Source: Paenibacillus glycanilyticus NBRC 16618 (GTDB taxonomy: Bacteria; Bacillota; Bacilli; Paenibacillales; Paenibacillaceae). Taken from it: 64,000 bases of DNA. A program made the position numbers and the translations under genes. This document shows, piece after piece, positions 1 through 7,290 of this stretch. Numbering within the stretch: the first letter of the stretch is position 1; the number at the start of each line of letters is the position of its first letter. The stretch lies in NCBI RefSeq assembly GCF_004000805.1, contig NZ_BILY01000024.1, forward strand, positions 35,529 to 99,528. Direction: 5' to 3'. Below the pieces are notes generated by a model, which worked only from the letters and a program-made list of their open reading frames with translations, was not told the DNA's origin and made no database searches.

Positions 1-52
1 AACGATACGCTTCCTTTGGCAGTAATCGGGCACAAGTTGGCCCGCTGCATCA

Positions 53-93
53 AAAAAGGCGCACGGTTACGGTTACGTAACCATGCGCCTTTG
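53..93 (-). terminator. Terminator of the 29-codon minus-strand unit
   Basis: Outer arms GGCGCA/TGCGCC enclose an inner GGTTAC/GTAACC stem. On the minus strand the hairpin is followed directly by a run of six U. It lies 25 bases after the stop codon of the small open frame at 118-207, so the two probably form one transcription unit. Confidence 0.7.
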
Positions 94-117
94 ATTCTAA
101 TGGGATACCCCTAAAGA

Positions 118-207
118 TCAAAGAGATTCGACGCGCGGATGGATTACGCTCATAAATTTAGTATGCATTTGGTTAAATTGTTGATGAACGCCTACAATTG
201 GATTCAT
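118..207 (-). CDS. Possible 29-residue small protein
   Basis: This short frame starts MNPIVGVHQQF and ends HPRVESL. It has no recognisable domain and no membrane segment. Support is contextual. A strong AAAGGAGG ribosome-binding site lies 8 bases before the ATG. A promoter (TTGACA, 17 bp, TAAAGT) lies about 40 bases upstream. A U-tailed terminator follows the stop. It is downstream of cobA on the same strand but appears to have its own promoter. It could be a genuine small protein, or a regulatory RNA whose ribosome-binding site is coincidental. I do not recognise a family. Confidence 0.45.
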   Translation of the reverse strand: MNPIVGVHQQFNQMHTKFMSVIHPRVESL

Positions 208-245
208 GCCGTAATCCTCCTTTCGATTTGTTTAAGATATTTGTC

Positions 246-274
246 ACTTTACCATCCGAAGAAATAACTGTCAA
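246..274 (-). promoter_or_regulatory. Sigma-A-like promoter for the 29-codon unit
   Basis: On the minus strand a perfect -35 TTGACA (269-274) is separated by 17 bp from a weaker -10 TAAAGT (246-251). Predicted initiation is near 239, giving a leader of about 30 bases that contains the ribosome-binding site. Confidence 0.5.
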
Positions 275-313
275 TCCGTTTTTTTGTAAAACCCCGCCTA
301 TTTTGGAGGATGA

Positions 314-1090
314 TCACATGACCCAGGCTTCCGCCTGCCGCTCCGCCAGCAGAAGCTGCTCGCGAACCCTGACCACTTCGCCCACAATGATCAGCGCCGG
401 GTTGACCACTTTAAAAGACACCGCCAGCTTATGAATGTCGGCAAGCGTTCCCGTAATTACGCGCTGCTTGCTTGTTGTGCCGCGCTCAATAATCGCAACC
501 GGCGTAGCTGCTGCCTTGCCATGCTTCAGCAGCTCCTCCCGGATGACGGCGAGCTGGCTGACGCCCATGTAGATCGCCAGCGTATCCACGCTATGCGCAA
601 GCAAATCCCAGCGCACCGGCTCCTGGTCGCCGTGGCAGCGATTGCCGGTCACGCAGGCGAAGGACGCCGCCTTTCCGCGATGCGTCAGCGGAATCGCCGC
701 CGAAGCCGCCGCGCCTATGGCCGACGTTACGCCCGGCACGATCTCCCACTCGATGCCGTGCTCCGCCAGCTCCAGCGCTTCCTCGCCGCCGCGCCCGAAG
801 ACGAAGGGGTCGCCCCCTTTCAGGCGGACGACCGTCTTCCCTTGCTTGGCGTAAGCGACAAGCGCTGCGTTAATCTCCTCCTGCGGCATCGCATGTGCAT
901 TAGGCGCTTTGCCGCAGTATACGAGCTCCGCATCCGCGCGGGCGTAAGCGAGAAGCTCTTCATTCACGAGCCGGTCGTACAGGATTACGTCCGCCAGCCC
1001 GATTCGCCGCATCGCCTTCACCGTGATCAGCTCCGGATCGCCCGGGCCCGCTCCAACAATGTATACCTTACCCGCTGACGCCGCCCGCAT
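314..1090 (-). CDS. cobA: Uroporphyrinogen-III C-methyltransferase (SUMT)
   Basis: This enzyme transfers two methyl groups from S-adenosylmethionine to uroporphyrinogen III, giving precorrin-2, the precursor of sirohaem. The 258-residue protein shows the N-terminal VGAGPGDPELIT motif (about residues 12-23) and GGDPFVFGRGGEE (about 91-103), both typical of tetrapyrrole methylases. Length is normal for a stand-alone SUMT with no fused HemD or CysG domain. Its ATG overlaps the TAA of nirC by one base, so it is translationally coupled and is the last gene of nirB-nirD-nirC-cobA. The context fits supply of sirohaem to NirB. Oxidation and iron insertion must be done by enzymes encoded elsewhere. 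Confidence 0.95.
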   Translation of the reverse strand: MRAASAGKVYIVGAGPGDPELITVKAMRRIGLADVILYDRLVNEELLAYARADAELVYCGKAPNAHAMPQEEINAALVAYAKQGKTVVRLKGGDPFVFGRGGEEALELAEHGIEWEIVPGVTSAIGAAASAAIPLTHRGKAASFACVTGNRCHGDQEPVRWDLLAHSVDTLAIYMGVSQLAVIREELLKHGKAAATPVAIIERGTTSKQRVITGTLADIHKLAVSFKVVNPALIIVGEVVRVREQLLLAERQAEAWVM

Positions 1091-1965
1091 TACAGGCCGC
1101 TTTTCTCGGCAGCAAGCGCCGGCTTGGCTGGAAGTCCCGACTTTGCGGAAGAGGAGGAGGAAGAGCTTTCGGAGTCCTTCTCCTTCTTGTTATGCGACCA
1201 GTAGAACATAAAGCCGGTAAACAAAGCGCCGCCAACAAAGTTGCCGAGCAGCACCGGAATTTGGTTCCACAGCCACCAGTCCGCTATCGATACGTCTGCG
1301 CCAAGCATCATGCCGGCAGGGATGACGAACATATTAACGACCGCATGCTCGAAGCCTTGCTCGAAGAACATCAAAATCGGCAGCCACATCGCAACGATTT
1401 TGCCCAAAGTCGATTTGGAGGTCATCGCCATGACGACGCCAAGCGTTACCATCCAGTTGCACAGAATCGCCTTAATGAACACGAGAATGATCCCGTCGAA
1501 GCCCATTTTTTGATAACCCAACGTCTTGGTCTCGCTGACTTGAATAAGCATTTGGGCAAGCGGATTCGACATATCCGTCCCCATCTTCGTAACCGCCATG
1601 CCGTATAAAGCCGCGTATACCGCGCAGCCGATCAGGTGGCCGATAATGACAAGCCCGTAGTTGGCCAGCATCCGGGATAGGGAGGTTTTCCGTTTGAAGA
1701 CCGATAGAGGAATAAGCGCAAAGCTGCCGGTCACAAGCTCAAGCCCCAGAAGAACGATGATGACAAAGCCGATCGGGAAAATAATAGCTCCGGTTAGAGC
1801 CAGTGAAGTTTGCGTTGTGGCCGTATAGGCGAGCGTAGTTGCGAATGCCAGAATGCCGCCGCCCAAAAATCCCCTCATCAGCATTTGCGAGGCGCTCATT
1901 TCCGCCTTTGCCGTCCCTGCCTCTACCATCGATTCCAGTACTTCAGCCGGTTTCACGTAGTCCAT
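1090..1965 (-). CDS. nirC: Formate/nitrite-family transporter, probable nitrite channel NirC
   Basis: Membrane protein of 291 residues of the FocA/NirC family, with about six membrane segments. The place in the operon between nirD and cobA argues for nitrite rather than formate as substrate. The start ATG has AGGAGG seven to eight bases upstream. The C-terminus is an unusual hydrophilic tail containing a run of serines (about residues 265-275) followed by Lys/Pro/Ala-rich sequence, which I would expect in the cytoplasm and which is not part of the channel core. The family forms pentamers in the cytoplasmic membrane. Confidence 0.9.
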   Translation of the reverse strand: MDYVKPAEVLESMVEAGTAKAEMSASQMLMRGFLGGGILAFATTLAYTATTQTSLALTGAIIFPIGFVIIVLLGLELVTGSFALIPLSVFKRKTSLSRMLANYGLVIIGHLIGCAVYAALYGMAVTKMGTDMSNPLAQMLIQVSETKTLGYQKMGFDGIILVFIKAILCNWMVTLGVVMAMTSKSTLGKIVAMWLPILMFFEQGFEHAVVNMFVIPAGMMLGADVSIADWWLWNQIPVLLGNFVGGALFTGFMFYWSHNKKEKDSESSSSSSSAKSGLPAKPALAAEKSGL

Positions 1966-2055
1966 ATTCTATTCCTCCTGAAATAACCCGCGTGCGGGCT
2001 ATCGTGATGATGATTCACACTTCGAAAGCGTCGGGCTTGTTGTCTCTATTCCGCT

Positions 2056-2370
2056 TTACAAGGTGATATAGATCTCGCCGCTGCCCGGGTCAATCTCCGT
2101 CTCGAACGTCTTGATGCAGCCGTCATCCGGCTCATGCACGCGTCCGCTCTTCAGGTCAATTCTCCAATCATGCAGCGGGCAGTGTACGGCCGTGCCGCAC
2201 ACCATTCCTTCCGAAAGCCTGCCGCCCTTATGCGGGCATTTGTTCTCGACTGCCTTCACGCTGCCGTCTGCCAAGCGGAAAATAGCAACGTCCGTGTTGT
2301 CGATCTGCACCGTTCGAGAGCCCAATACGTCGATATCCGTCAATTTCGCCACAAGCACCTTTGTCACCAT
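2056..2370 (-). CDS. nirD: Nitrite reductase small subunit, Rieske-type
   Basis: A 104-residue Rieske-fold protein with both cluster-binding motifs: CPHKGG (about residues 45-50) and CPLHDW (about 64-69). Here Cys-x-His and Cys-x2-His can bind a [2Fe-2S] cluster. Some NirD proteins have lost these residues; this one keeps them. It partners NirB in NAD(P)H-dependent reduction of nitrite to ammonium in the cytoplasm. It starts 13 bases after the nirB stop, with GGGGGAG before the ATG. The size is normal for the family. Confidence 0.93.
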   Translation of the reverse strand: MVTKVLVAKLTDIDVLGSRTVQIDNTDVAIFRLADGSVKAVENKCPHKGGRLSEGMVCGTAVHCPLHDWRIDLKSGRVHEPDDGCIKTFETEIDPGSGEIYITL

Positions 2371-2383
2371 ATAGTAGCTCCCC

Positions 2384-4822
2384 CTATCCTTGCGCCGGCT
2401 GCGGAGCGGATAATTGCTCGAAGTTTTTGCGCAGCTCTTTGTTCTCTATAATTTCTTTCCAAGGGTCCGTTGTATAGCTGAGCGTCTTCTCCAGACGCTC
2501 CACCAAGGCCAGGCGGTCTTCCCGCTTCTCGAGCGCTTTCTTGACATGGTCCAGGCCAACGCGTTCAATCCATTGCGCGGTACGTTCGTTCCAAGTCGCA
2601 TTCTCGCGGTAATATTGCAGGTAAGCCGAGGACCATTCCATCACTTCATCCTCCGTCTTCACGGTACAGAGCAGCTCGGTCGCACGGACATGGATACCGC
2701 CGTTGCCGCCTACGTGAAGCTCCCAGGCGCCGTCGATCGCGACAATGCCAAGATCCTTGATCGTTGCTTCCGCGCAGTTGCGCGGACAGCCGGATACGGC
2801 TAGCTTTACTTTCGCCGGAGCCGTCATTCGCTCATAGGCTTTCTCCATCCGGATCCCCATGGCGATCGAGTCCTGCGTGCCGAATCGGCAGAAGGTGTTG
2901 CCGACGCAGGTTTTTACCGTGCGGAGCGTCTTGCCGTAAGCATGGCCGGAAGGCATGTCAAGCTCCTCCCAAATCTTCGGCAGATCCTCCTTCTTCACGC
3001 CCAGCAGGTCAAGCCGTTGCCCGCCGGTGAACTTCACCATCGGAACCTCGTACTTCTCGGCGACGGTAGCGATTTTGATCAGATCGGACGGCGTGGTTAC
3101 GCCGCCGTATACGCGAGGCACAACCGAATAGGTGCCGTCCTTCTGAATGTTCGCGTGGTAGCGCTCGTTCGTGAAGCGCGATTCCTTCTGATCCTCGTAT
3201 TCACCCGGCCACAGCATGCCAAGGTAGTAGTTCAGCGACGGACGGCATTTCGTGCAGCCCCCTTCGTTCTTCCATCCCAGCACGTTCATGACTTCCTTGA
3301 CCGTCATGAGGCGCATTTCCTTGATAGCCGCAACGATCTCGTCACGGGAATGCTCCGTACAGCCACAGATGCCTTCCTTCACCGGCACGCCCGCCGCATC
3401 GCCGGCGTACAGCTTCAGCAAGCCTTCCACTTGAGGCTTGCAGCCTCCGCAGGAAGCGGAAGCTTTCGTGCAGCCTTTGAGACTGGCCATCGTATTGCAG
3501 CCTTTATTTTGAACGGCATCGGCAATGGCGCCCTTCGATACGCCGTTGCAGCCGCAGACGATTTCATCGTCTGGCATCGCAGCCAGCCGGTCCGCCGCGG
3601 AGGAAGTACCCCCGTCTGCAGGAGAGAAGCCAAGCAGCAGCTCCTTCTCCTTGCCTTCGATCGATTCGCCCTTCTTCATAATCGAGAACAGCTCGGCACC
3701 GTCGGAAGTATCGCCAAACAGTACGGCTCCTACAAGCTTGCCGTTCTTGATTACGATCTTCTTGTACGTACCCGCTACGTCGTCCTGAATGCGCAGGGCT
3801 CTCGTGCCCGGCCCTTCGTTGAATTGGCCAGCCGAGAATACGTCAACGCCGGATACCTTCAGCTTGGTTGAAGTAACGGAGCCCTGGTAGCCTTCCGTCT
3901 CTACGCCGGCCAGGAGCTTTGCCAGAACGGCGCCTTGCTCATACAGCGGAGCAACAAGGCCGTAAGCGATTCCCCGGTGCTCGGCGCATTCGCCAACCGC
4001 GTACACATCCGGAATATTCGTCGCCATGAAGTCGTCAACGATAATCCCGCGGCCTACTTCGATACCGGAAGCTTTCGCTAATTCAACGTTCGGTCGGATC
4101 CCCACAGCCATCACGATAAGATCCGCTTCCACCTCGCTGCCGTCCGCGAATTGCAAAGCCTTCACGCGGCGTCTGCCCGTAATGGAGGCCGATTGCTTGC
4201 TGAGCAGGAATTTCATTCCTTGCGCTTCGAGCTCGCGCTGCAGCATCCGTGCCGCCGGCTCATCCAGCTCGCGGTTCATCACAATGCCGTTGATATGGAC
4301 AACATGCACGTCCATCCCCAGATTCAGCAGCCCCCGCGCCGCTTCAAGCCCAAGCAGGCCGCCGCCGATGACGGCTGCTTTTTTGTATTTTTGGGAAGTC
4401 TCCTGCATAATCTCGGTATCGCGGATATCCCGGAAGCCGATTACGCCCTCTTTGCTGGCGCCAGGCAAAGGCAGCATAAACGGATTCGAGCCCGTTGCCA
4501 TAACCAGCACGTCATAGTCCGCTTCTACCCCTTGCTGGGAGTACACTTTTTTCCGTTTCGTATCAATTTTCGTGACCGTATGCCCGGCATGCAGCTGAAT
4601 ATGATTGTCCGCGTACCAGTCCCAGTCGTTAATGATGATATCCTTCATGTCCGTTCCGCCCGCAAGCACCGAGGATAACATAATCCGGTTGTAGTTCGGG
4701 TACGGCTCCGCGCCAAAAATCGTAATGCTATATGCATCCGGAGCGAGCTTGATCAGATGCTCGATTGCCCGTACCCCCGCCATTCCGTTGCCAACCAGCA
4801 CCAATTTCTTCCGATCCGCCAT
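2384..4822 (-). CDS. nirB: Nitrite reductase large subunit (sirohaem, FAD, iron-sulfur)
   Basis: An 812-residue assimilatory nitrite reductase that reduces nitrite to ammonium with six electrons from NAD(P)H. The domain order is a FAD/NAD(P)-binding oxidoreductase (GNGMAG near the N-terminus), two BFD-like [2Fe-2S] segments rich in cysteine (about residues 425-540), then the sirohaem/[4Fe-4S] domain. That last domain carries the ligand motifs CVGNTFC and CPRNC. I chose the ATG at 4822 because AGAGGAG lies seven bases upstream; the GTG at 4840 precedes that site. It is the first gene of the operon and lies behind a long leader with a terminator/antiterminator. Confidence 0.95.
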   Translation of the reverse strand: MADRKKLVLVGNGMAGVRAIEHLIKLAPDAYSITIFGAEPYPNYNRIMLSSVLAGGTDMKDIIINDWDWYADNHIQLHAGHTVTKIDTKRKKVYSQQGVEADYDVLVMATGSNPFMLPLPGASKEGVIGFRDIRDTEIMQETSQKYKKAAVIGGGLLGLEAARGLLNLGMDVHVVHINGIVMNRELDEPAARMLQRELEAQGMKFLLSKQSASITGRRRVKALQFADGSEVEADLIVMAVGIRPNVELAKASGIEVGRGIIVDDFMATNIPDVYAVGECAEHRGIAYGLVAPLYEQGAVLAKLLAGVETEGYQGSVTSTKLKVSGVDVFSAGQFNEGPGTRALRIQDDVAGTYKKIVIKNGKLVGAVLFGDTSDGAELFSIMKKGESIEGKEKELLLGFSPADGGTSSAADRLAAMPDDEIVCGCNGVSKGAIADAVQNKGCNTMASLKGCTKASASCGGCKPQVEGLLKLYAGDAAGVPVKEGICGCTEHSRDEIVAAIKEMRLMTVKEVMNVLGWKNEGGCTKCRPSLNYYLGMLWPGEYEDQKESRFTNERYHANIQKDGTYSVVPRVYGGVTTPSDLIKIATVAEKYEVPMVKFTGGQRLDLLGVKKEDLPKIWEELDMPSGHAYGKTLRTVKTCVGNTFCRFGTQDSIAMGIRMEKAYERMTAPAKVKLAVSGCPRNCAEATIKDLGIVAIDGAWELHVGGNGGIHVRATELLCTVKTEDEVMEWSSAYLQYYRENATWNERTAQWIERVGLDHVKKALEKREDRLALVERLEKTLSYTTDPWKEIIENKELRKNFEQLSAPQPAQG

Positions 4823-4868
4823 TGTCATTCTCCTCTCCACTCTCTCTAGCTCTTATCTGTATGGAAAA

Positions 4869-4938
4869 ATAAAAAAAGCCTGCTTCGGATTCCGCGAGGA
4901 CGCACTAGTGCATTCCCGCAAAAGACGAAGACAGGCTT
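4869..4938 (-). terminator. Leader terminator upstream of nirB
   Basis: Minus-strand arms AAGCCTG-U-CUUCG (4926-4938) and CGAAGCAGGCUU (4876-4887) pair with one bulged base and are followed by a run of seven U. It stands about 50 bases before the nirB start, so it must be bypassed for operon expression. The 5' arm overlaps the second ANTAR hairpin, as expected of an attenuator. Confidence 0.85.
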
Positions 4939-4974
4939 CATTGCCGCTTCAAATGAATACGCCATTGTATTCAT
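4927..4974 (-). promoter_or_regulatory. Two-hexaloop ANTAR-type antiterminator RNA in the nirB leader
   Basis: Read on the minus strand, hairpin P1 (4953-4974) has a perfect 8-bp stem ATGAATAC/GTATTCAT closing the hexaloop AATGGC. Two bases later, P2 (4927-4950) has GAAG/CTTC and GGC/GCC pairs closing the hexaloop AATGAA. Both loops have A at position 1 and G at position 4, the established signature of ANTAR-protein RNA targets. The 3' strand of P2 is also the 5' arm of the terminator at 4869-4938, so P2 and the terminator are mutually exclusive. A further hairpin, CCG-A-CAAAGC/GCTTTGCGG, lies just upstream in the leader. Confidence 0.85.
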
Positions 4975-5029
4975 GAAAGTTTAAATTGTAGTACCGCAAA
5001 GCCGGAAGCTTTGTCGGTGTGTTACCGCT

Positions 5030-5058
5030 ACTATACAATGCCGAAACATTCATGTCAA
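5030..5058 (-). promoter_or_regulatory. Sigma-A promoter of nirB-nirD-nirC-cobA
   Basis: A perfect TTGACA (5053-5058) stands exactly 17 bp from TATAGT (5030-5035) on the minus strand. Transcription should begin near 5023, giving a leader of about 200 bases before nirB. Confidence 0.85.
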
Positions 5059-5069
5059 CATACTTAACA
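5053..5069. promoter_or_regulatory. GlnR/TnrA-type nitrogen-control box
   Basis: The 17-bp sequence TGTCAACATACTTAACA matches the TGTNA-N7-TNACA consensus of Bacillus GlnR/TnrA at every fixed position. It overlaps the -35 of the nirB promoter and extends upstream of it. It also lies about 70 bases upstream of the probable start of the divergent ANTAR gene. This position is compatible with either repression or activation. Confidence 0.7.
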
Positions 5070-5164
5070 TAAAAAATGAACATTTGTGCGTATCGACAGT
5101 TTTGCATAATACATGTTATATATAATAACAAATGAGATTCGTTCGTAGGGAAAAGGAGGATGAC

Positions 5165-5746
5165 ATGCGTTCTCTGTTAGTGATCGACAATCCCGGAGGA
5201 AAAGCGGAAGCGTTGCCGCTGGAACAAATGCTGGAGTCATACGGTTATTCCTTATTGTATGCAAGCTCGGATGAGACAGCCAAAAACCATCTAACGAAAG
5301 CCGATGCGGTCATTTTTCATCTACCGTTAGGCGAAGTGAAGGCATGGGGTAACCGGCTCCTGCAGCGCAAGAGGCTTCCTATATTCTGGTGGTGCAGCGC
5401 GGATACGGCAACGATGTCCGCCGCCTTTTGCGAGGATGATCTGCCGATCGACGGCATGCTCACGCCTTCAATGAGCGAGCAAGAGCTGCACTGGGCGCTT
5501 CACTTCGGCTCGAAGGCCTGCTTCGAGCGGCAGCAGTGGCTGAACGAGCGAAAGCAGCTGGAGGCGCGGCTGGAAGAGCGGAAGTGGATTGACATGGCGA
5601 AGGGTATCCTATGTAAAATAAAGCAGGTATCCGAAGCGGAAGCCTACGACCTGCTGCGCAAGCAGGCGATGAATGAGCGGAAGCGGATCGTGGATGTGGC
5701 GACATCCATCGTGAAAGTCTATCAACTGCTGCAAGAGCAGAAATAA
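5165..5746 (+). CDS. ANTAR-domain antitermination regulator with degenerate receiver
   Basis: A 193-residue protein with an N-terminal receiver-like domain, a coiled coil (about residues 120-140, QQWLNERKQLEARLEERK) and a C-terminal ANTAR RNA-binding domain (about 140-190: MAKGILCKI, EAYDLLRKQAM, IVDVA). The receiver lacks a convincing phospho-acceptor Asp: the usual LLDI segment reads VIFHLPLGEV. Signalling by phosphorylation is therefore unlikely. It is probably the NasT/NasR-like protein that binds the hexaloops in the nirB leader. I chose the ATG at 5165 because AAGGAGG lies just upstream; the in-frame ATG at 5132 has no such site. A weak promoter (TCGACA, 18 bp, TATATA, 5093-5122) is possible. 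Confidence 0.9.
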   Translation: MRSLLVIDNPGGKAEALPLEQMLESYGYSLLYASSDETAKNHLTKADAVIFHLPLGEVKAWGNRLLQRKRLPIFWWCSADTATMSAAFCEDDLPIDGMLTPSMSEQELHWALHFGSKACFERQQWLNERKQLEARLEERKWIDMAKGILCKIKQVSEAEAYDLLRKQAMNERKRIVDVATSIVKVYQLLQEQK

Positions 5747-5759
5747 AGGGGTGCTGACG

Positions 5760-6818
5760 ATGTTTACTACACTATTAAAAGAAGTCGGCCGCGGAAAAAG
5801 AGGCGCCAGGGACTTAACCTATGAAGAGGCGCTGGAAGCGGCCGACTGGATCATGAGCCGGAAAGCGACCCCTGCCCAGATGGGCGCCTTTTTTATTGCC
5901 GAACGGATTAAGATGGAAAGCGTAGAGGAGCTGGAAGCGTTCGTAACCGTATGCCGGAACAGCGCCTACCGCGCTCCCATTCAGGAAGGATTGGACTGCG
6001 CGGGACCTTACGACGGGCGGGTAAAAACCTTCTTCGCTTCCTTCGCTACAGCCTTCCTGCTCGCTTCGGCCGGTCTTCCCGTTACGCTGCACGGCGCCAA
6101 GTCGCTGCCGCCGAAATGGGGCGTAACGCTGCTGGATATGCTCGCCGAGCTGGGCATCGGCAAATCCCAGCTTACGCGAGACCGCGTTGTGCAGGCGGCA
6201 AAAGCAACCGGCGTGCTGTTTGTGGACACCGAGGAATGGTGCCCGCCGCTGGGCGAGCTTCGGGGCATCCGCGAGGAGCTTGGGATGCGTACGGTACTGA
6301 ACACCGCGGAGAAGCTGATCGATTTCTCCCACTCGCCGTACCTTGTCTTTGGCGTTTTCCATAATACCGTCTTTGACCGGATGAGCAAGCTGCTTACCGA
6401 TTTGAAATACCGCCGCGCCCTTATCGTGCAAGGGACGGAGGGCTCCGAGGATCTGTTCATCGAGCGCCCTACCCGCACCTATATCGTTGAGGATGGCGAG
6501 GCGCGGCTGCACGTCATTGATCCGGAGGAATTCGGCTTGGAGGCGACGCTGCCGGAGAAAACCGAATGGAGCGCTGCCGAGCAGATCGAGACCGTCGAGG
6601 CCGTCCTGCAAGGCAAAGCCCACATCGGTTACGTGAACCAGGTTCTGCTAAATGCAGCGGTTCGGCTCCGTCTGGCTGACCGCGCCGAATCCGTCGAGGA
6701 AGCGTTGTACCAATGCAAAGCGCTGCTCGACAGCGGGGCTGCGTGGGAACGTTACGCGGCTTGGCGCAGCTGCTTGCTCGGCGAAGGAACACCCTCCCCG
6801 ATCGGCAGTGTGAAGTAA
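5760..6818 (+). CDS. Degenerate anthranilate phosphoribosyltransferase-like protein (TrpD2-like)
   Basis: A 352-residue protein with the helical N-domain and glycosyltransferase family 3 fold of TrpD. The PRPP-binding GTGGDG motif of TrpD is replaced by GPYDGR (about residues 84-89), and the usual KHGNRS segment reads LHGAKS (about 112-117). True anthranilate phosphoribosyltransferase activity is therefore doubtful. It follows the ANTAR gene by 13 bases and is probably cotranscribed, outside any tryptophan operon. No NasS-like nitrate sensor gene is in the window, so it may be a ligand-sensing partner of the ANTAR protein; that is inference. The ATG at 5760 has AAAGGGG at proper distance; the GTG at 5751 abuts that site. 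Confidence 0.8.
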   Translation: MFTTLLKEVGRGKRGARDLTYEEALEAADWIMSRKATPAQMGAFFIAERIKMESVEELEAFVTVCRNSAYRAPIQEGLDCAGPYDGRVKTFFASFATAFLLASAGLPVTLHGAKSLPPKWGVTLLDMLAELGIGKSQLTRDRVVQAAKATGVLFVDTEEWCPPLGELRGIREELGMRTVLNTAEKLIDFSHSPYLVFGVFHNTVFDRMSKLLTDLKYRRALIVQGTEGSEDLFIERPTRTYIVEDGEARLHVIDPEEFGLEATLPEKTEWSAAEQIETVEAVLQGKAHIGYVNQVLLNAAVRLRLADRAESVEEALYQCKALLDSGAAWERYAAWRSCLLGEGTPSPIGSVK

Positions 6819-6889
6819 GGTAACATGCGCGCTGGCGCTTCAGCTAGCAGCCTCCCACCTTCCTCTTAACCTAAGATGAACATAATCAA

Positions 6890-6930
6890 GAGCTTCTGAC
6901 GGGTCGATCGTCCCGTCAGAAGCTCTTTTT
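6890..6930 (+). terminator. Terminator after the TrpD2-like gene
   Basis: Long perfect arms, GAGCTTCTGACGGG and CCCGTCAGAAGCTC, with an 8-base loop and a following U run. It ends the ANTAR/TrpD2-like transcript. Confidence 0.9.
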
Positions 6931-6976
6931 CTATATCCTTAGCTACGTCCAACGCAGCCGGAAGCTAACGCTAATG

Positions 6977-7128
6977 GTAGGTTAAGTCCCTAAGGACTTT
7001 AACCTACTAGAAAAGTCGCAAGAGGCGGCGGATTTCTGCAGTTAGAGGCGGCTTAAGGTCCCTAGGGGACTTTAACGTCCAGAAGAAGTAGCTAGTTTTC
7101 ATGGTTAAGGTCCCCAAAGGGCCTTAAC
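6977..7128. repeat. Three related imperfect palindromes (TTAA hairpin array 1)
   Basis: Three hairpin units lie in the gap between the terminator at 6930 and the exporter gene ending at 7291. They span about 6977-7007, 7050-7080 and 7104-7128. Each has GTTAAG or CTTAAG on the left, a GTCC/GGAC-type inner stem, and TTTAAC or CTTAAC on the right. Sequence differs between copies while pairing is broadly kept. The rest of 6931-7290 shows no gene I can support. Confidence 0.6.
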
Positions 7129-7290
7129 GCAACGATTAGCACCCCCGTAGCGGCATAAACTGCCACATGCGAGAAGATAAGGCCCTGCGAGGGAGTAAAC
7201 GCCAGCACCAGGGCAAAAAAAGGCCGATAAGACCTCAACAGGGGTCCTATCGCCGCCCAACAATGGCGCCACGCCTCAACCCGCGCAGTC

